DNA from: JACCZH01 sp963729445
GTDB taxonomy: Bacteria > Chloroflexota > Chloroflexia > Thermomicrobiales > CFX8
Length of the DNA: 64,000 nt
NCBI GenBank assembly: GCA_963729445.1
Contig: CAVSNU010000003.1
Span: forward strand, 1 to 64,000
Direction of reading: 5' to 3'
Part shown: piece after piece, positions 1-9,669 of the stretch
How the letters are laid out: each line of letters opens with the position of its first letter
Position numbering within the stretch: the first letter of the stretch is position 1
Program-made: the position numbers and the translations under genes
The notes under the pieces: model-generated
What the model was told of the DNA's origin: nothing
The model's database searches: none
Seen by the model: only the letters and a program-made list of their open reading frames with translations

Positions 1-15
1 ATCGATGGTGAGCAC

Positions 16-594
16 GTGATCGCCGCAGTGCGCGGGACGGTTGTTGAGCTTGAAGAGACGGCGGTTGTCGTCGATCTGCATGGTTTCATGGTGCGGGTCT
101 ATTCCTCCGGGCACACCCTCACAGCGCTCACCGTCGGGGACACGGTCAAGCTTCTCACGCATCTGGTGGTGCGGGAGGACGCCATGACGCTCTACGGTTT
201 CACCAACGATGCAGAGCTACAGCTCTTTCAATTGTTGCTGGGTGTGAGCGGCGTCGGGCCCAGAGTGGCGCTAAACCTGCTCTCGTTCGATCAACCTGCC
301 GCTCTCTACCAGGCGATCGCAAACGAGGACACGGCGTTGCTGTCGCGCGTGCCCGGCGTCGGCAAAGTCACGGCTGGGCGGATCGTTTTCGATCTGAAGC
401 GCAAACTGCCGGACACGATTCCGGTTGCGCTCTCAACCGGGGATAACCGCGACCGTGACGCCATCGATGCTCTCGAAGCGCTTGGTTACTCCGTCACCGA
501 GGCACGTAGTGGACTGGCCGCAGTCGAAGGGCGAGCGGGCTTGACCGTCGAAGAGCGCGTCTACGCCGCTCTGCAACGGTTATCGCGAAGCTAG
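16..594 (+). CDS. ruvA: Holliday junction branch migration protein RuvA
   Basis: The 192-residue product has the usual RuvA length and layout: an N-terminal OB-fold (start MIAAVRGTVVEL), two helix-hairpin-helix motifs (GVSGVGPRVALNLL near residue 77 and VPGVGKVTAGRIV near 112), a flexible linker, and a C-terminal domain ending in an alternating helical segment that contacts RuvB. RuvA tetramers bind four-way junctions and load the RuvB motor. The start is GTG at 16, close to the window edge, so an upstream ruvC or operon partner cannot be seen. It converges on hisD, whose stop abuts its own. Confidence 0.95.
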   Translation: MIAAVRGTVVELEETAVVVDLHGFMVRVYSSGHTLTALTVGDTVKLLTHLVVREDAMTLYGFTNDAELQLFQLLLGVSGVGPRVALNLLSFDQPAALYQAIANEDTALLSRVPGVGKVTAGRIVFDLKRKLPDTIPVALSTGDNRDRDAIDALEALGYSVTEARSGLAAVEGRAGLTVEERVYAALQRLSRS

Positions 595-1935
595 TCAGGC
601 TTCAGGCGTTCCAGCCGGCGCTCGACGGCTGCGGCGTGGGCGGTCAGGCCCTTCGGCGCGGGCAACGGTCGCCGCCGCGGGGCCAACACTGCGCAAGCCC
701 TCTTCATTCAGCCCGATAACCGAGATGATCTTGACGAAGTCGCTGACGTTTACCGGCGACGAGAACCGCGCGGTGCGCCCGGTCGGCATCACGTGGCTTG
801 GACCGGCGGTGTAGTCGCCGATCACTTCGGGGGAGCTCTCTCCGATGAAGATGCCACCCGCGTGCTTGACGGAGGCGATCCAGTCCCAGGGATGCTCGAT
901 GAGCAGACACAGGTGTTCAGGGGCGTAGGCATTGGCAAGGTCGAACGCTTCGGCGAGATTGTCGACGACGACAATGGCGCCGTTTTGCTCGAGCGATTCG
1001 CGCGCGATGCTCTCTCGGCTTAAACGCTGTACCTGCTCATCCAGCTCTGCCGAGACACGCTGCGCTAGTTGCTGTGACGTTGTTACGAGAATGGCGCTCG
1101 CCATCTGGTCGTGCTCGGCTTGCGCCAGCATGTCGGCGGCGCACAGACCTGGGTCGGCGGAATCATCGGCGATCAGGAGTGTTTCGGTTGGGCCCGGCAA
1201 CGCATCAATCGCCACCTCCCCATAGACCTGCCGCTTGGCTAGCACGACGAAGATGTTACCCGGACCAAGGATCTTGTCGACCTTCGGCACGCTCTCGGTC
1301 CCGAACGCCATCGCGCCGATCGCCTGGGCGCCGCCGATTTTGAAGACATGGCTGGCGCCTGCGATGTGCGCGGCAACAGCCGTGATCGGTGCGATGCGGC
1401 CGTTCGGCTCGGGCGGGGCGCAGACGACGATCTCGTTGACGCCGGCCACTGCCGCAGGGATGGCTGTCATCAGAAGCGAGGATGGGTAGGGGGCCGTTCC
1501 GCCAGGCGCATAGAGGCCCACCCGCTCCAGCGGGCGGACCAGCTGGCCAAGCGCGCCTTCTGGGCTGAAGTCGATCCAGGAATCGATGTGCTGCTTCTCG
1601 TGGAAGGAGCGGATTCGCTCGGCCGCGAATCTGAGGGCATCCTGAACCTCCTGGGGAACCGTCGCCAGGGCGTCCTGTATCTCATCTTCCGATACCCGGA
1701 GGTCATCCAGGTCCGCACGGTCGATCTGCAGCGTGTAGTGACGTACGGCACGATCGCCCCGTTCGCGCACGTCGTTCAGAATGCGTGTGACGACCTCTTC
1801 GGCGGTGAGATCCTCACCGAAGACCTTGCGCACGCCCTCGCGCATTCGCGGTGACAGCTCTGCGGCACGCATGTCGCGGCTGGACAGCACAAAATCGCGC
1901 CCGCTCTGGGCATCGTTGAATATTCTCACGGTCAC
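595..1935 (-). CDS. hisD: histidinol dehydrogenase
   Basis: HisD catalyses the last two oxidations of histidine synthesis, L-histidinol to L-histidine with NAD. Visible family motifs are the nucleotide and substrate region GPGNIFVVLAKRQVYG, ALPGPTETLLIADDSA, the AEHDQMASAIL segment with metal-binding residues, and YAPEHLCLL. I place the start at the GTG at 1935 because the upstream hisG stop TGA overlaps it in a GTGA junction, the usual sign of translational coupling; the open frame runs further upstream but that extension lies within hisG. The C-terminus is slightly long and arginine-rich. It is the distal gene of the minus-strand his run. Confidence 0.93.
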   Translation of the reverse strand: MTVRIFNDAQSGRDFVLSSRDMRAAELSPRMREGVRKVFGEDLTAEEVVTRILNDVRERGDRAVRHYTLQIDRADLDDLRVSEDEIQDALATVPQEVQDALRFAAERIRSFHEKQHIDSWIDFSPEGALGQLVRPLERVGLYAPGGTAPYPSSLLMTAIPAAVAGVNEIVVCAPPEPNGRIAPITAVAAHIAGASHVFKIGGAQAIGAMAFGTESVPKVDKILGPGNIFVVLAKRQVYGEVAIDALPGPTETLLIADDSADPGLCAADMLAQAEHDQMASAILVTTSQQLAQRVSAELDEQVQRLSRESIARESLEQNGAIVVVDNLAEAFDLANAYAPEHLCLLIEHPWDWIASVKHAGGIFIGESSPEVIGDYTAGPSHVMPTGRTARFSSPVNVSDFVKIISVIGLNEEGLRSVGPAAATVARAEGPDRPRRSRRAPAGTPEA

Positions 1936-2976
1936 TTTCGACGAGCCTCCTGAGCGGTCGTTGCCACCGCAGCACACAGCCTTGCGAACGCCTCGGATTG
2001 ATTCGCGAACATGTAATCCGGGCTACTCACGGTGATGCCGGTTGAGCCTGCCTGCCGCAGATGATCGACGGCGGCCAGCATGCGGTCCTCGTGAACGATG
2101 ACGCTCACCGAGTACCAGTTTCCGGCTCGCGGGTCCTTCGGGAACACGGGAGATACCGTCGGGCCCCGCTCGCCGGCCACGTCGAGATTGCTGATGATGT
2201 GGTCGGCGACTCGAGTCGGCGGAATCGCGCCGGATGACATTGGCGGTTACGACCCGATATTTCCTGGCCGCGAGCTTCGCTTCACACAGCTCGATAATCT
2301 TCCGCGCTTGCTCCAGACGGATTGGGGACTCGGCGATCGTTGCCACGTTCCCGATCAGGCAGGCCTGAGCCTTCAAGACAACGCCGCCGTCAATGACCCG
2401 CAGGTGGTTATCGCGCAGCGTCACGCCAGTTTCCGAGAGATCGGCGATCACGTCTGCGTAGCCCAGTGATGGTGCTGCTTCCAGTGCTCCATGGGCCGCG
2501 ATCAGCTCGAAGTAATTCACCCCGTGCCGGTAGAGATAATCGCTAACGAGATTCGTGAACTTGGTCGCGACACGCAGCGTGCGGCCGTGGCGCTTGAACT
2601 TGATCGAGAGGTCGGCCAGGTCGTTGATTCCGGCGATGTCGAGCCAGGCGTCCGGTACCGCCAGCACCAGCTCACAGCGCCGAAAACCCAGATCCGGGAT
2701 GACGACGTGGATGTCGGGCGCGTCGACGGAGTGCTCGGCAACGAGATCGTAACCGGTGATTCCGAGATCCAGACTGCCGTCGGCGACCTTGTGGACGATG
2801 TCCTCAGGCCGTTGAAAGAGGACCTCAGCACCTTCGACCGACGAGATTCGGCCGACGTATTGACGTGGGTTGGGGCGCCAGACGCCAAGGCCCGCGCCGT
2901 TCAGGAACCGGCTGGTCGCCTCTTCGTAACCGCCCTTGCTGGCCAGTCCGACTCGCAGATTCGTTGAACGACTCAC
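1932..2976 (-). CDS. hisG: ATP phosphoribosyltransferase, long form, frameshifted near 2207
   Basis: HisG condenses ATP and PRPP in the first step of histidine synthesis. The catalytic part begins LRVGLASKGGYEEAT and carries GSLDLGITGYDLVAE and the PRPP-binding stretch ADVIADLSETGVTLRDN. After VVTANV the frame must change near 2207 (one extra base) to continue as VADHIISNLDVAGERGPTVS and the HisG C-terminal ACT-like regulatory domain (GSTGITVSSPDYMF). The presence of that domain marks the long, self-regulated form. The GTG start at 2976 overlaps a TGA in another frame, as at the hisG-hisD junction; the stop at 1932 overlaps hisD. The frameshift is probably a sequence error. Confidence 0.85.
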
Positions 2977-4440
2977 GACAGCACCAGTTCCGGCGAAGGG
3001 GTGCTGGCAAACGTATGTCGCCTGCCCGTCGCTGAGCCGAATGAGCTCGATGCCTTCCATCTCCTGCTGCACGAATGCGTCGTAGCCCTGCCGGTGGGCC
3101 GCGCGGCGGGAAGCTGAAGCGGAGCGCGCGCGCGGATCGACGGCTGCCGTCCACCCCTGGTTGCGAAGGTCCTGGGCGACTCGGATCGCGGCTGCATAGT
3201 CGTCACCGGGCCATATCAGGACGCGCGGTTTAACAGCTCCGGTTTCCGCCGCTTCTCCTGCGGAGAGGATGCGTTCGAGGCCCAGCGAGAATCCACACGC
3301 CTCGACAGGCTTACGCGCGCCAAGGACCTGGGCGAGGTCATCATACCGGCCGCCTCCGCACAACTGCGGGCCACCGGCTGCGGCGTAGATCTCGAACAAC
3401 ATACCGGTGTAATACCGCAAGCCCCGGCCCATACCGAGATCGATGGTGATAGTTACCCGCTCGTGGTCGACCGCCTCCAGGAGCTCAATCACGCGTTCCA
3501 GCTCATCGAGTGGCGCAGGGTCGATGTGCCGGGATGCCACGAGTTGCCGTAGAGGTCCCAGCACCTCGTCCGGCGGTCCAGCCAACCGGGTTAACTGTGT
3601 GACGAACTCGATGGCGCCCTGCATGAGCTCTGGATCGTAGCGACGCTGGCGCTGTTCGAAGAGCCCGCTGACGATCTCCTCGGGAGTACGTGACGCGCCT
3701 TCGAACTGCACGCCTGACTGCCGCAGGAGGGCAATCACCGCCGCAGGATCCAGGTGATCCAGCCGTTCGACGGGGACTGGGCCCTCCGGGGACGTGACTA
3801 AATATTCCGGCAGCTCGATCTCCGCGGAATGGTTGTCGCGCAGTCGCTCCATTGTCCAGATGAGCCAATCCTGGGCGCGCTGGTCGATGTTGAGGTCGGC
3901 CAGAAAACCGGCGACAACGCCGATGTGGCCCAGGACGATATGCGGAGTCTCGATGCCCGCTTCGCGTAGTGTGTGCAGTGCGAGCCTGATGATCTCAGTG
4001 TCGGCCAGCAGGCCGCCTGCACCGATCAGCTCGCAACCGAACTCGGTGAACTGCCGGGAGCGCCCCGCTTGCGGCTTCTCGTATCGGAATACCGGGCCAC
4101 TGTAGGCCAGCCGAACCGGCAAAGGCTCTGCCTGCAAGTTCTCGACAAATGTCCGGACAATCGAGGCAGTATGCTCCGGTCGAAGCGCCAGATCACGCCC
4201 TCGATGGTTGAAAGCGTAGATCTGGGCTAACCGGTCTCCGCCTGATTTGCGCATGAATAGCTCGGTATGCTCGACGACCGGCGTCTCGATGAATTCGTAA
4301 TCGTGGGCGCGGACGGCCTCAGACAGGGCGTTCCGTAGTCCCTCGATGGCGCGCTGCTCGCTGCCCAGGCGGTCATAGACACCACGCACCCGGTCGACAG
4401 GTCGTGCCGCATAGATGGATGGACGGTCATTGCTCGACAA
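2973..4440 (-). CDS. HisRS-like protein, probable HisZ regulatory subunit (or HisS paralogue)
   Basis: The product has a class II synthetase core of the histidyl family: LALRPEHTASIVRTF, motif 2 FRYEKPQAGRSRQF, GRGLRYYTGMLFE (HisRS normally has RGLDYY), CGGGRYDDL and motif 3 GFSLGLERIL, followed by a degenerate anticodon-binding domain (VLIWPGDDYAAAIRVAQDL). The Asp lost from the RGLDYY motif and the position directly before hisG favour HisZ, the HisG partner, over a tRNA synthetase. The frame reads on into hisG with no stop, but another frame ends in TGA at 2973 overlapping the hisG GTG, so the apparent fusion may be an indel. The TTG start at 4440 is a guess; no clear ATG or ribosome site is visible. 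Confidence 0.7.
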
Positions 4441-4495
4441 GGTTTTTCCCAACAGGTCCGGGCGTTCAACCCGCGTGCCACTTCTCTTGAGTGTG

Positions 4496-6953
4496 CTACG
4501 ACCGCAGCAATCCGCCAACCCGCTTCTTGACATTTTGCTCAATCTTGCCTGCGAATACGGTCAATCTCGTGCTCGGCGAGCTGCCGGTCGGGGGCGGAGA
4601 GCGTTACCCGATAGGCGAGACTCTTCTTGTCCGCGTCGATTCCAGGTCCACGATAGACGTCGAATAGCTCGACTGCGGCTGGCCAGTGGGCCTGCACCCG
4701 AGCGCAGTGCTGCCTCAACGTCCGCTGCCGCGACCGACTCATCGACGACGATGGCAAAGTCCTGTCGAATCGGCTGGTAGCGCGACACAGCCGTTGCCGA
4801 CCATGATTCGTTCAAGGTCTCTGCGAAGATGCGCAGGTCGATTTCCGCGATTGCGACCCGGTTCTCAACCCCGAAGCTCTGCGCGACTCTGGGATGGAGC
4901 TCGCCGACGACGCCGATCTGCTGGCCGCGATACGTGATCGCCGCGCCGCGTCCGGGGTGAAGGGAAGGGTGCACGATACGCGAGAACGTCGCATCAGCAG
5001 CCCCAAGGCGCTCCAGGAGCAACTCAACGACGCCCTTAACGTCGAAGAAATCATACTCGTCGGTCGCCTCTCGATAGAGGCCGAACGGCTCACGAGGACC
5101 CGCCATGGCAATCGCCACGGCCCGGCGTTCGTCCGGTAGCTCGTTGCGTCCGTTGAGGTTGGTAGGTACGGGCAGTCTCGAAGATCGCGACCTGTTCAGT
5201 GAACTTGAGGTTTTCCGCAACGATCTTGAGCAGCGAAGGGATGAGCGTTGGCCGCATGAGCTCCCAGTCGGCCCGAAGCGGGTTGACTGCTCGAACGTAG
5301 TCGCTCTCCGGGCGAGGATAGCCCCCCAGAACGTCGGGAATCGAAGCCCGGTCAGGTGAGAGCGCGATCAGGTCGTCGTCGGAGATCATCGTGTACGTCT
5401 GGACCTGCTGCAGGCCGGCCTGTACCAGGGCGTCCTGCGCGATGCGCTCTACGAGCCGGGCCGGCTCGCGCCGCACCGGTGACGTCGTCCCGGTTGGCAG
5501 TCTCTCCGGCAACGACTCGTAACCGTAGATGCGCGCGACCTCTTCGACGAGATCCGCCGCCAAGGTGACATCGCTGCGGTACGTTGGAACTGAGACCGTG
5601 ATCACCGGACCGCTCTCGGACTCGATAACTGCGGGTTCGAAATCCAGTCTGGTGAGAATCGCCATCGCCGTATCGATGGGAATCTCCATGCCGAGCAACC
5701 GTTCGATCTCGCTGAATGGCATGGAGAGAGCACTTCGCTCTGGCGGGAGATGGATACGCGTCTGCGACCGCGGTAACCCTCACACCCGGGTCGATCTCGG
5801 CTAACAGCTGAGTGATGCGCTGGATCGCGGTCCAGGCAAGTTCCGGGTCCACGCCCCGCTCGAACCGGCCGGAGGCGTCACTCCGCAGCTTCAGCTTCCG
5901 GGACGTGCGCCGGATGGATTTCGGGTTGAACGAAGCCGATTCCAGGAGGACACGGGTCGTCGCCTCGGTCACCTCGGTGTTGACGCCGCCCATGACTCCG
6001 GCGATTGCCACGGCTCGTTCGGCGTCGGCAATGACCAGCATCTCCGGGCTCAGCTCGCGCTCGACGTGGTCGATCGTCTCGAGCCTCTCGCCCGGGCGGC
6101 CAGGCCGGACGACGATACGTCCTTCTGCCAGCGTGTCGGCATCGAACGGGTGCGTCGGTTGACCGATCTCGGCCATGACGTAGTTGGACACATCGACCAC
6201 GTTGTTGACCGGCCGCATCCCGGCAAGCTCCAGACGGCGTTGCAGCCACGAGGGCGATGGCTGGACGGTTACGTTCTCGATGATCGCGAGGGCATATCGC
6301 GGACAGAGCGTTTCATCCTCGATGGTGACCAGCGCATCGTTTCTGCTCACGGCGGAGAGGTCGGCGAGCTGTACCTCGGGCTTCGGAGCCTCGATGATTG
6401 CCGCGAGCTCGCGCGCAATGCCCAGGACCGAAAACGCGTGGACCAGGTTCGGCGTGATCTCGAACTCGATGACGTCGTCGCCCAGATACTCGCGCAGGGT
6501 AGCACCCACGGGTGCGTCACCGTCGAGCACCATGATGCCCTCGTGCTCGTCGGAGAGACCGAGTTCCTTCTCGGAGCAGACCATACCTTCGGAACGAACT
6601 CCTCGAATCGAGGATGGTTTGAGGGTAATGTATTTGAGCTCTTCGGAGTATCCGTCAATCAGCCGTGCGCCGGCCAGAGCGAGCGCGACGTTCTGACCTT
6701 CGGCGATGTTGGGCGCACCTGTGACCACGGTCAGGTGGTGCTCGCCGGCGGCGACCGTGGCGAGCACGAGCCGGTCGGCGTCGGGATGCCGTTCGACCTT
6801 CTCGACAAGTCCGACATACACGTTGTCCCAATCGACGCCGATGCGGCTGATGTTCTCAGCTTCCAACCCGGCCATCGTCAGTCGGTGGGCGATTTCTTCA
6901 GTTGTGAGCTCGGTATGGACGAATTCTTTGAGCCAGCGAACCGGTACCAGCAT
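4496..6953 (-). CDS. pheT: phenylalanyl-tRNA synthetase beta subunit, with four frameshifts
   Basis: PheT is the beta chain of the (alpha-beta)2 enzyme that charges tRNA-Phe and holds the editing site. The pieces in order are the N-terminal MLVPVRWLKEFVHTEL, a tRNA-binding OB domain (VEKVERHPDADRL), the B3/B4 editing domain (RPVNNVVDVSNYVM, HPFDADTL), B5, the core (LPDERRAVAIAMAG) and the C-terminal FDX-ACB domain (VELFDVYRGPG). To read through, the frame must change near 5735, 5172, 4692 and 4551; after the last change the protein ends in GKIEQNVKKRVGGLLRS with TAG at 4496-4498. Only indels, not lost residues, disrupt it, so sequencing error is likelier than decay. It follows pheS by 11 bp. 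Confidence 0.88.
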
Positions 6954-6964
6954 GATGCCTCCGC

Positions 6965-8011
6965 CTAAATGCGACCGCGATTGAACTGCGCCAGGAAGCG
7001 CAGATCGTTGCTATAGAAACTACGGATGTCCTGAACGCCGTACTTGAGCATGGTTAAGCGCTCGACGCCCATACCGAACGCGAAGCCGCTGTACACTGCC
7101 GGGTCATAACCCACACCGGCGAGAACATTCGGGTGCACCATGCCGGCGCCCAGGATCTCGATCCAGCCGGAGTGCTTGCAGATGCGGCAGCCTTTGCCGT
7201 TGCAAAACGGGCAGTCGATCGACATGTCCACGCCCGGCTCAACGAACGGGAAGAAGTCGCAGCGGAAGCGTACCTTGCGCTCGGCGCCGAAGATCTGGCG
7301 GGCGAACTCTGCGAGTGTGCCGCGTAGATCCGCCATCGTGATGTTCTTGTCGACGGCCAGACCTTCAATTTGCTGGAAGTGCCACTCATGCGTGGCGTCC
7401 TGCGCCTCGTAGCGGTAGGTGCGCCCGGGCACGATCACTCGTACCGGCGGCTCCTGTTCAAGCATGACCCGGACCTGCATTGGCGAGGTATGTGGCCGCA
7501 GGGTGATCTCAACATCGTCCGTGTCGATGAAGATCGTGTCCCACACATCACGAGCAGGGTGATCCTGGGGAATGTTGAGCATGTCGAAGCTGTATTTGGC
7601 GAGCTCGACCTCAGGACCTTCCACTGTCTGGAAGCCGAGATGAGCGAAGACCTCGCACACTTCGCGGACCATCGCTGCCAGCGGATGAAGCCCGCCAACC
7701 TGGGCAGGACGACCCGGCTCGGTGACATCCACGCTCTCTGCGGCAAGCTGGGCGGAGAGTGCCGCGTCTTGAATCTCTGTCTGACGTGCTTCGAAGGCGG
7801 CTTCAAGCTCGATCTTCAAGGCGTTGAGATTTTGCCCGGCAGATTTGCGCTCCTCTATTGGTAGTGCCCCCAGACCGCGCAGTGCCATGCTGAGCGAACC
7901 CTGCCGCCCGAGAACCGAGCGGTACCACTCTCCCAGTGCGTCCTGGCTGTCAGCGCGTTCAAGGCTCTCGAGTGCTTCAGTGCGCAAGGTGTGTTGGCTA
8001 TCGATTGCCAT
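6965..8011 (-). CDS. pheS: phenylalanyl-tRNA synthetase alpha subunit
   Basis: PheS is the catalytic alpha chain: coiled-coil N-terminus, then the class II core with GFQTVEGPEVE, LRPHTSPMQVR, motif 2 GRTYRYEAQDATHEWHFQQIEG and motif 3 AFGMGVERLTMLKYG. A Cys4 zinc-knuckle insertion, Cys267, 270, 275 and 278 in CPFCNGKGCRIC, sits just before GWIEILGAGMVHP; this occurs in a subset of bacterial PheS. The ATG at 8011 is preceded by GGGAGG at proper spacing, so I reject the 25-residue upstream extension, which lies in the T-box terminator. It is co-transcribed with pheT and controlled by the T-box leader directly upstream. Confidence 0.96.
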   Translation of the reverse strand: MAIDSQHTLRTEALESLERADSQDALGEWYRSVLGRQGSLSMALRGLGALPIEERKSAGQNLNALKIELEAAFEARQTEIQDAALSAQLAAESVDVTEPGRPAQVGGLHPLAAMVREVCEVFAHLGFQTVEGPEVELAKYSFDMLNIPQDHPARDVWDTIFIDTDDVEITLRPHTSPMQVRVMLEQEPPVRVIVPGRTYRYEAQDATHEWHFQQIEGLAVDKNITMADLRGTLAEFARQIFGAERKVRFRCDFFPFVEPGVDMSIDCPFCNGKGCRICKHSGWIEILGAGMVHPNVLAGVGYDPAVYSGFAFGMGVERLTMLKYGVQDIRSFYSNDLRFLAQFNRGRI

Positions 8012-8040
8012 CGTGTTCCTCCCGAACAAATTGGAATACA

Positions 8041-8330
8041 AAAGTCGCTCCTCGCACAGGGGCGAGGAGCGACCACGCGGTACCACCCTGCTTCGGCCAC
8101 AACCATGGACCGATCTCAGTCACCGGTGTAACGGTTTCACCGGCGGGCTCAGGTAATGGTGAGCATCCAGGAGACGACTAATGACCGCGTGGTGTTCACC
8201 GTCCGGCTCCGGAGTGAACGTCGCGGCGAGTCTCCGTGCGAGCTTCCAGTCGTGGCTCTGCTTCCCTGGCGGAGTTTCATCCGCAACTCGTCTCCATCGA
8301 CGCCGTTGCTGTATCGTGTGCAGTATAAAC
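8041..8330 (-). ncRNA. T-box leader upstream of pheST
   Basis: On the minus strand the conserved T-box core GGGTGGTACCGCG lies at 8077-8089. It is followed by an intrinsic terminator with perfect 11-base arms GTCGCTCCTCG (8064-8074 and 8045-8055) and a T-run, 30 bases before the pheS ATG. T-box RNAs read uncharged tRNA through a specifier codon and the tRNA 3' end, switching terminator to antiterminator. A UUC triplet followed by A at 8216-8218 is a candidate Phe specifier, but I did not fold stem I. The 5' limit is approximate; a TATACT element at 8322-8327 could be the promoter -10. Confidence 0.85.
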
Positions 8331-8361
8331 AATCGCTGAGAAGCTGGGGAAGGTATGCAGA

Positions 8362-9669
8362 ATGTTGGGGTATGAGCTTGGCGCTGGAATAGATGTCATC
8401 CGCGCTAGGGAGATCCTCGATTCTCGTGGTAACCCGACTGTAGAGGTCGATGTGCGCCTTGACGATGGCTCGACCGGCCGGGCAGCGGTGCCATCAGGCG
8501 CGTCAACCGGTGCCTACGAAGCCGTCGAGCTCAGGGACGGTGACAAGAAGCGCTATGGTGGCAAGGGTGTCCTGAAAGCGGTAGAGAACGTCAACACGAC
8601 GATCGCCCGGGATCTGCTCGGCGCGAACGCCTTCGATCAAAGGGCGATCGACCAGCGCATGATCGAGCTCGACGGCACGAAGAACAAGGGCAAGCTCGGC
8701 GCGAACGCCATTCTCGGCGTCTCACTGGCCGTCGCGCGAGCCGCGGCGAACTCGGTCGGGTTGCCGCTCTACAAGTATCTCGGTGGTCCGTCCGCTTCGA
8801 CACTCCCGGTGCCGATGGTCAACATCCTCAACGGCGGCAAGCACGCCGAGGGCTCCAGCGTCGATATGCAGGAGTTCATGGTGATGCCGGTTGGCGCGCC
8901 GAGCTTCCGCGAGGGGTTGCGCTGGTCGGCCGAGATCTTTCACGCGCTCAAGAAAGTTCTGGCTGACAAGGGCTACCCAACCATGGTTGGTGACGAGGGC
9001 GGATACGGACCGAGCCTGAAGTCGAATGCCGAAGCGCTGGAGCTCATCGCTGAAGCGATCAAGCGGGCCGGCTACGACCTCGGCTCCGACATCTATCTGG
9101 CGATGGACCCCGCATCAACGGAGTTCTACGAGAACGGCAAGTACGTGCTTGCCGGCGAGGGCAAGACACTCTCTTCCGAGGAGATGATCGACTGGTACGC
9201 CAACGCTGCCGACAAGTACCCCATCATCTCGATTGAGGACGGCCTCGCAGAGGATGACTGGGAGGGCTGGAGGGCCCTGACAGCGCGGCTTGGCGACCGG
9301 ATGCAGCTCGTCGGTGATGACCTCTTCGTGACGAACACCGAGCGGCTCGATCGAGGCATCCGGGAGTCGGCCGGCAACTCGATTCTGGTAAAGCTCAATC
9401 AGATTGGAACGTTGACCGAGACGCTGGACGCCGTCGACATGGCCCACAAGGCCGGCTTCACTGCGGTTATCTCGCACCGCTCTGGCGAAACGGCCGACTC
9501 GTTTATCGCCGACCTGGTCGTCGCAACCGGTGCAGGCCAGATCAAGACTGGCGCGACGTCTCGTATGGATCGCGTCGAGAAATACAACCAGCTCCTGCGG
9601 ATTGAAGAAGAGCTTGGCGACGTCGCTCACTACGCGGGCAAGGCGGCGTTTGGGCGCCGCCTAGTCTAG
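8362..9669 (+). CDS. eno: enolase
   Basis: Enolase interconverts 2-phosphoglycerate and phosphoenolpyruvate in glycolysis. The 435-residue product is full length, with the N-terminal IRAREILDSRGNPTVEV, the loop GASTGAYEAVELRDGD, VPMVNILNGGKHA, the Mg-binding acids in YLAMDPASTEFY, ISIEDGL and LVGDDLFVTN, the catalytic Lys in ILVKLNQIGT, and ISHRSGETADSF. It starts at ATG 8362 with a purine-rich GGGGAAGG upstream. Its last 9 bases overlap the convergent gpmI, which acts on the preceding glycolytic step, and it diverges from the pheST leader. Confidence 0.97.
   Translation: MLGYELGAGIDVIRAREILDSRGNPTVEVDVRLDDGSTGRAAVPSGASTGAYEAVELRDGDKKRYGGKGVLKAVENVNTTIARDLLGANAFDQRAIDQRMIELDGTKNKGKLGANAILGVSLAVARAAANSVGLPLYKYLGGPSASTLPVPMVNILNGGKHAEGSSVDMQEFMVMPVGAPSFREGLRWSAEIFHALKKVLADKGYPTMVGDEGGYGPSLKSNAEALELIAEAIKRAGYDLGSDIYLAMDPASTEFYENGKYVLAGEGKTLSSEEMIDWYANAADKYPIISIEDGLAEDDWEGWRALTARLGDRMQLVGDDLFVTNTERLDRGIRESAGNSILVKLNQIGTLTETLDAVDMAHKAGFTAVISHRSGETADSFIADLVVATGAGQIKTGATSRMDRVEKYNQLLRIEEELGDVAHYAGKAAFGRRLV

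Noticed and set aside
4496..6953. Programmed ribosomal frameshifting in pheT
   Set aside because: Four shifts in one gene, no shared slippery motif, and similar damage in unrelated genes point to sequence errors.
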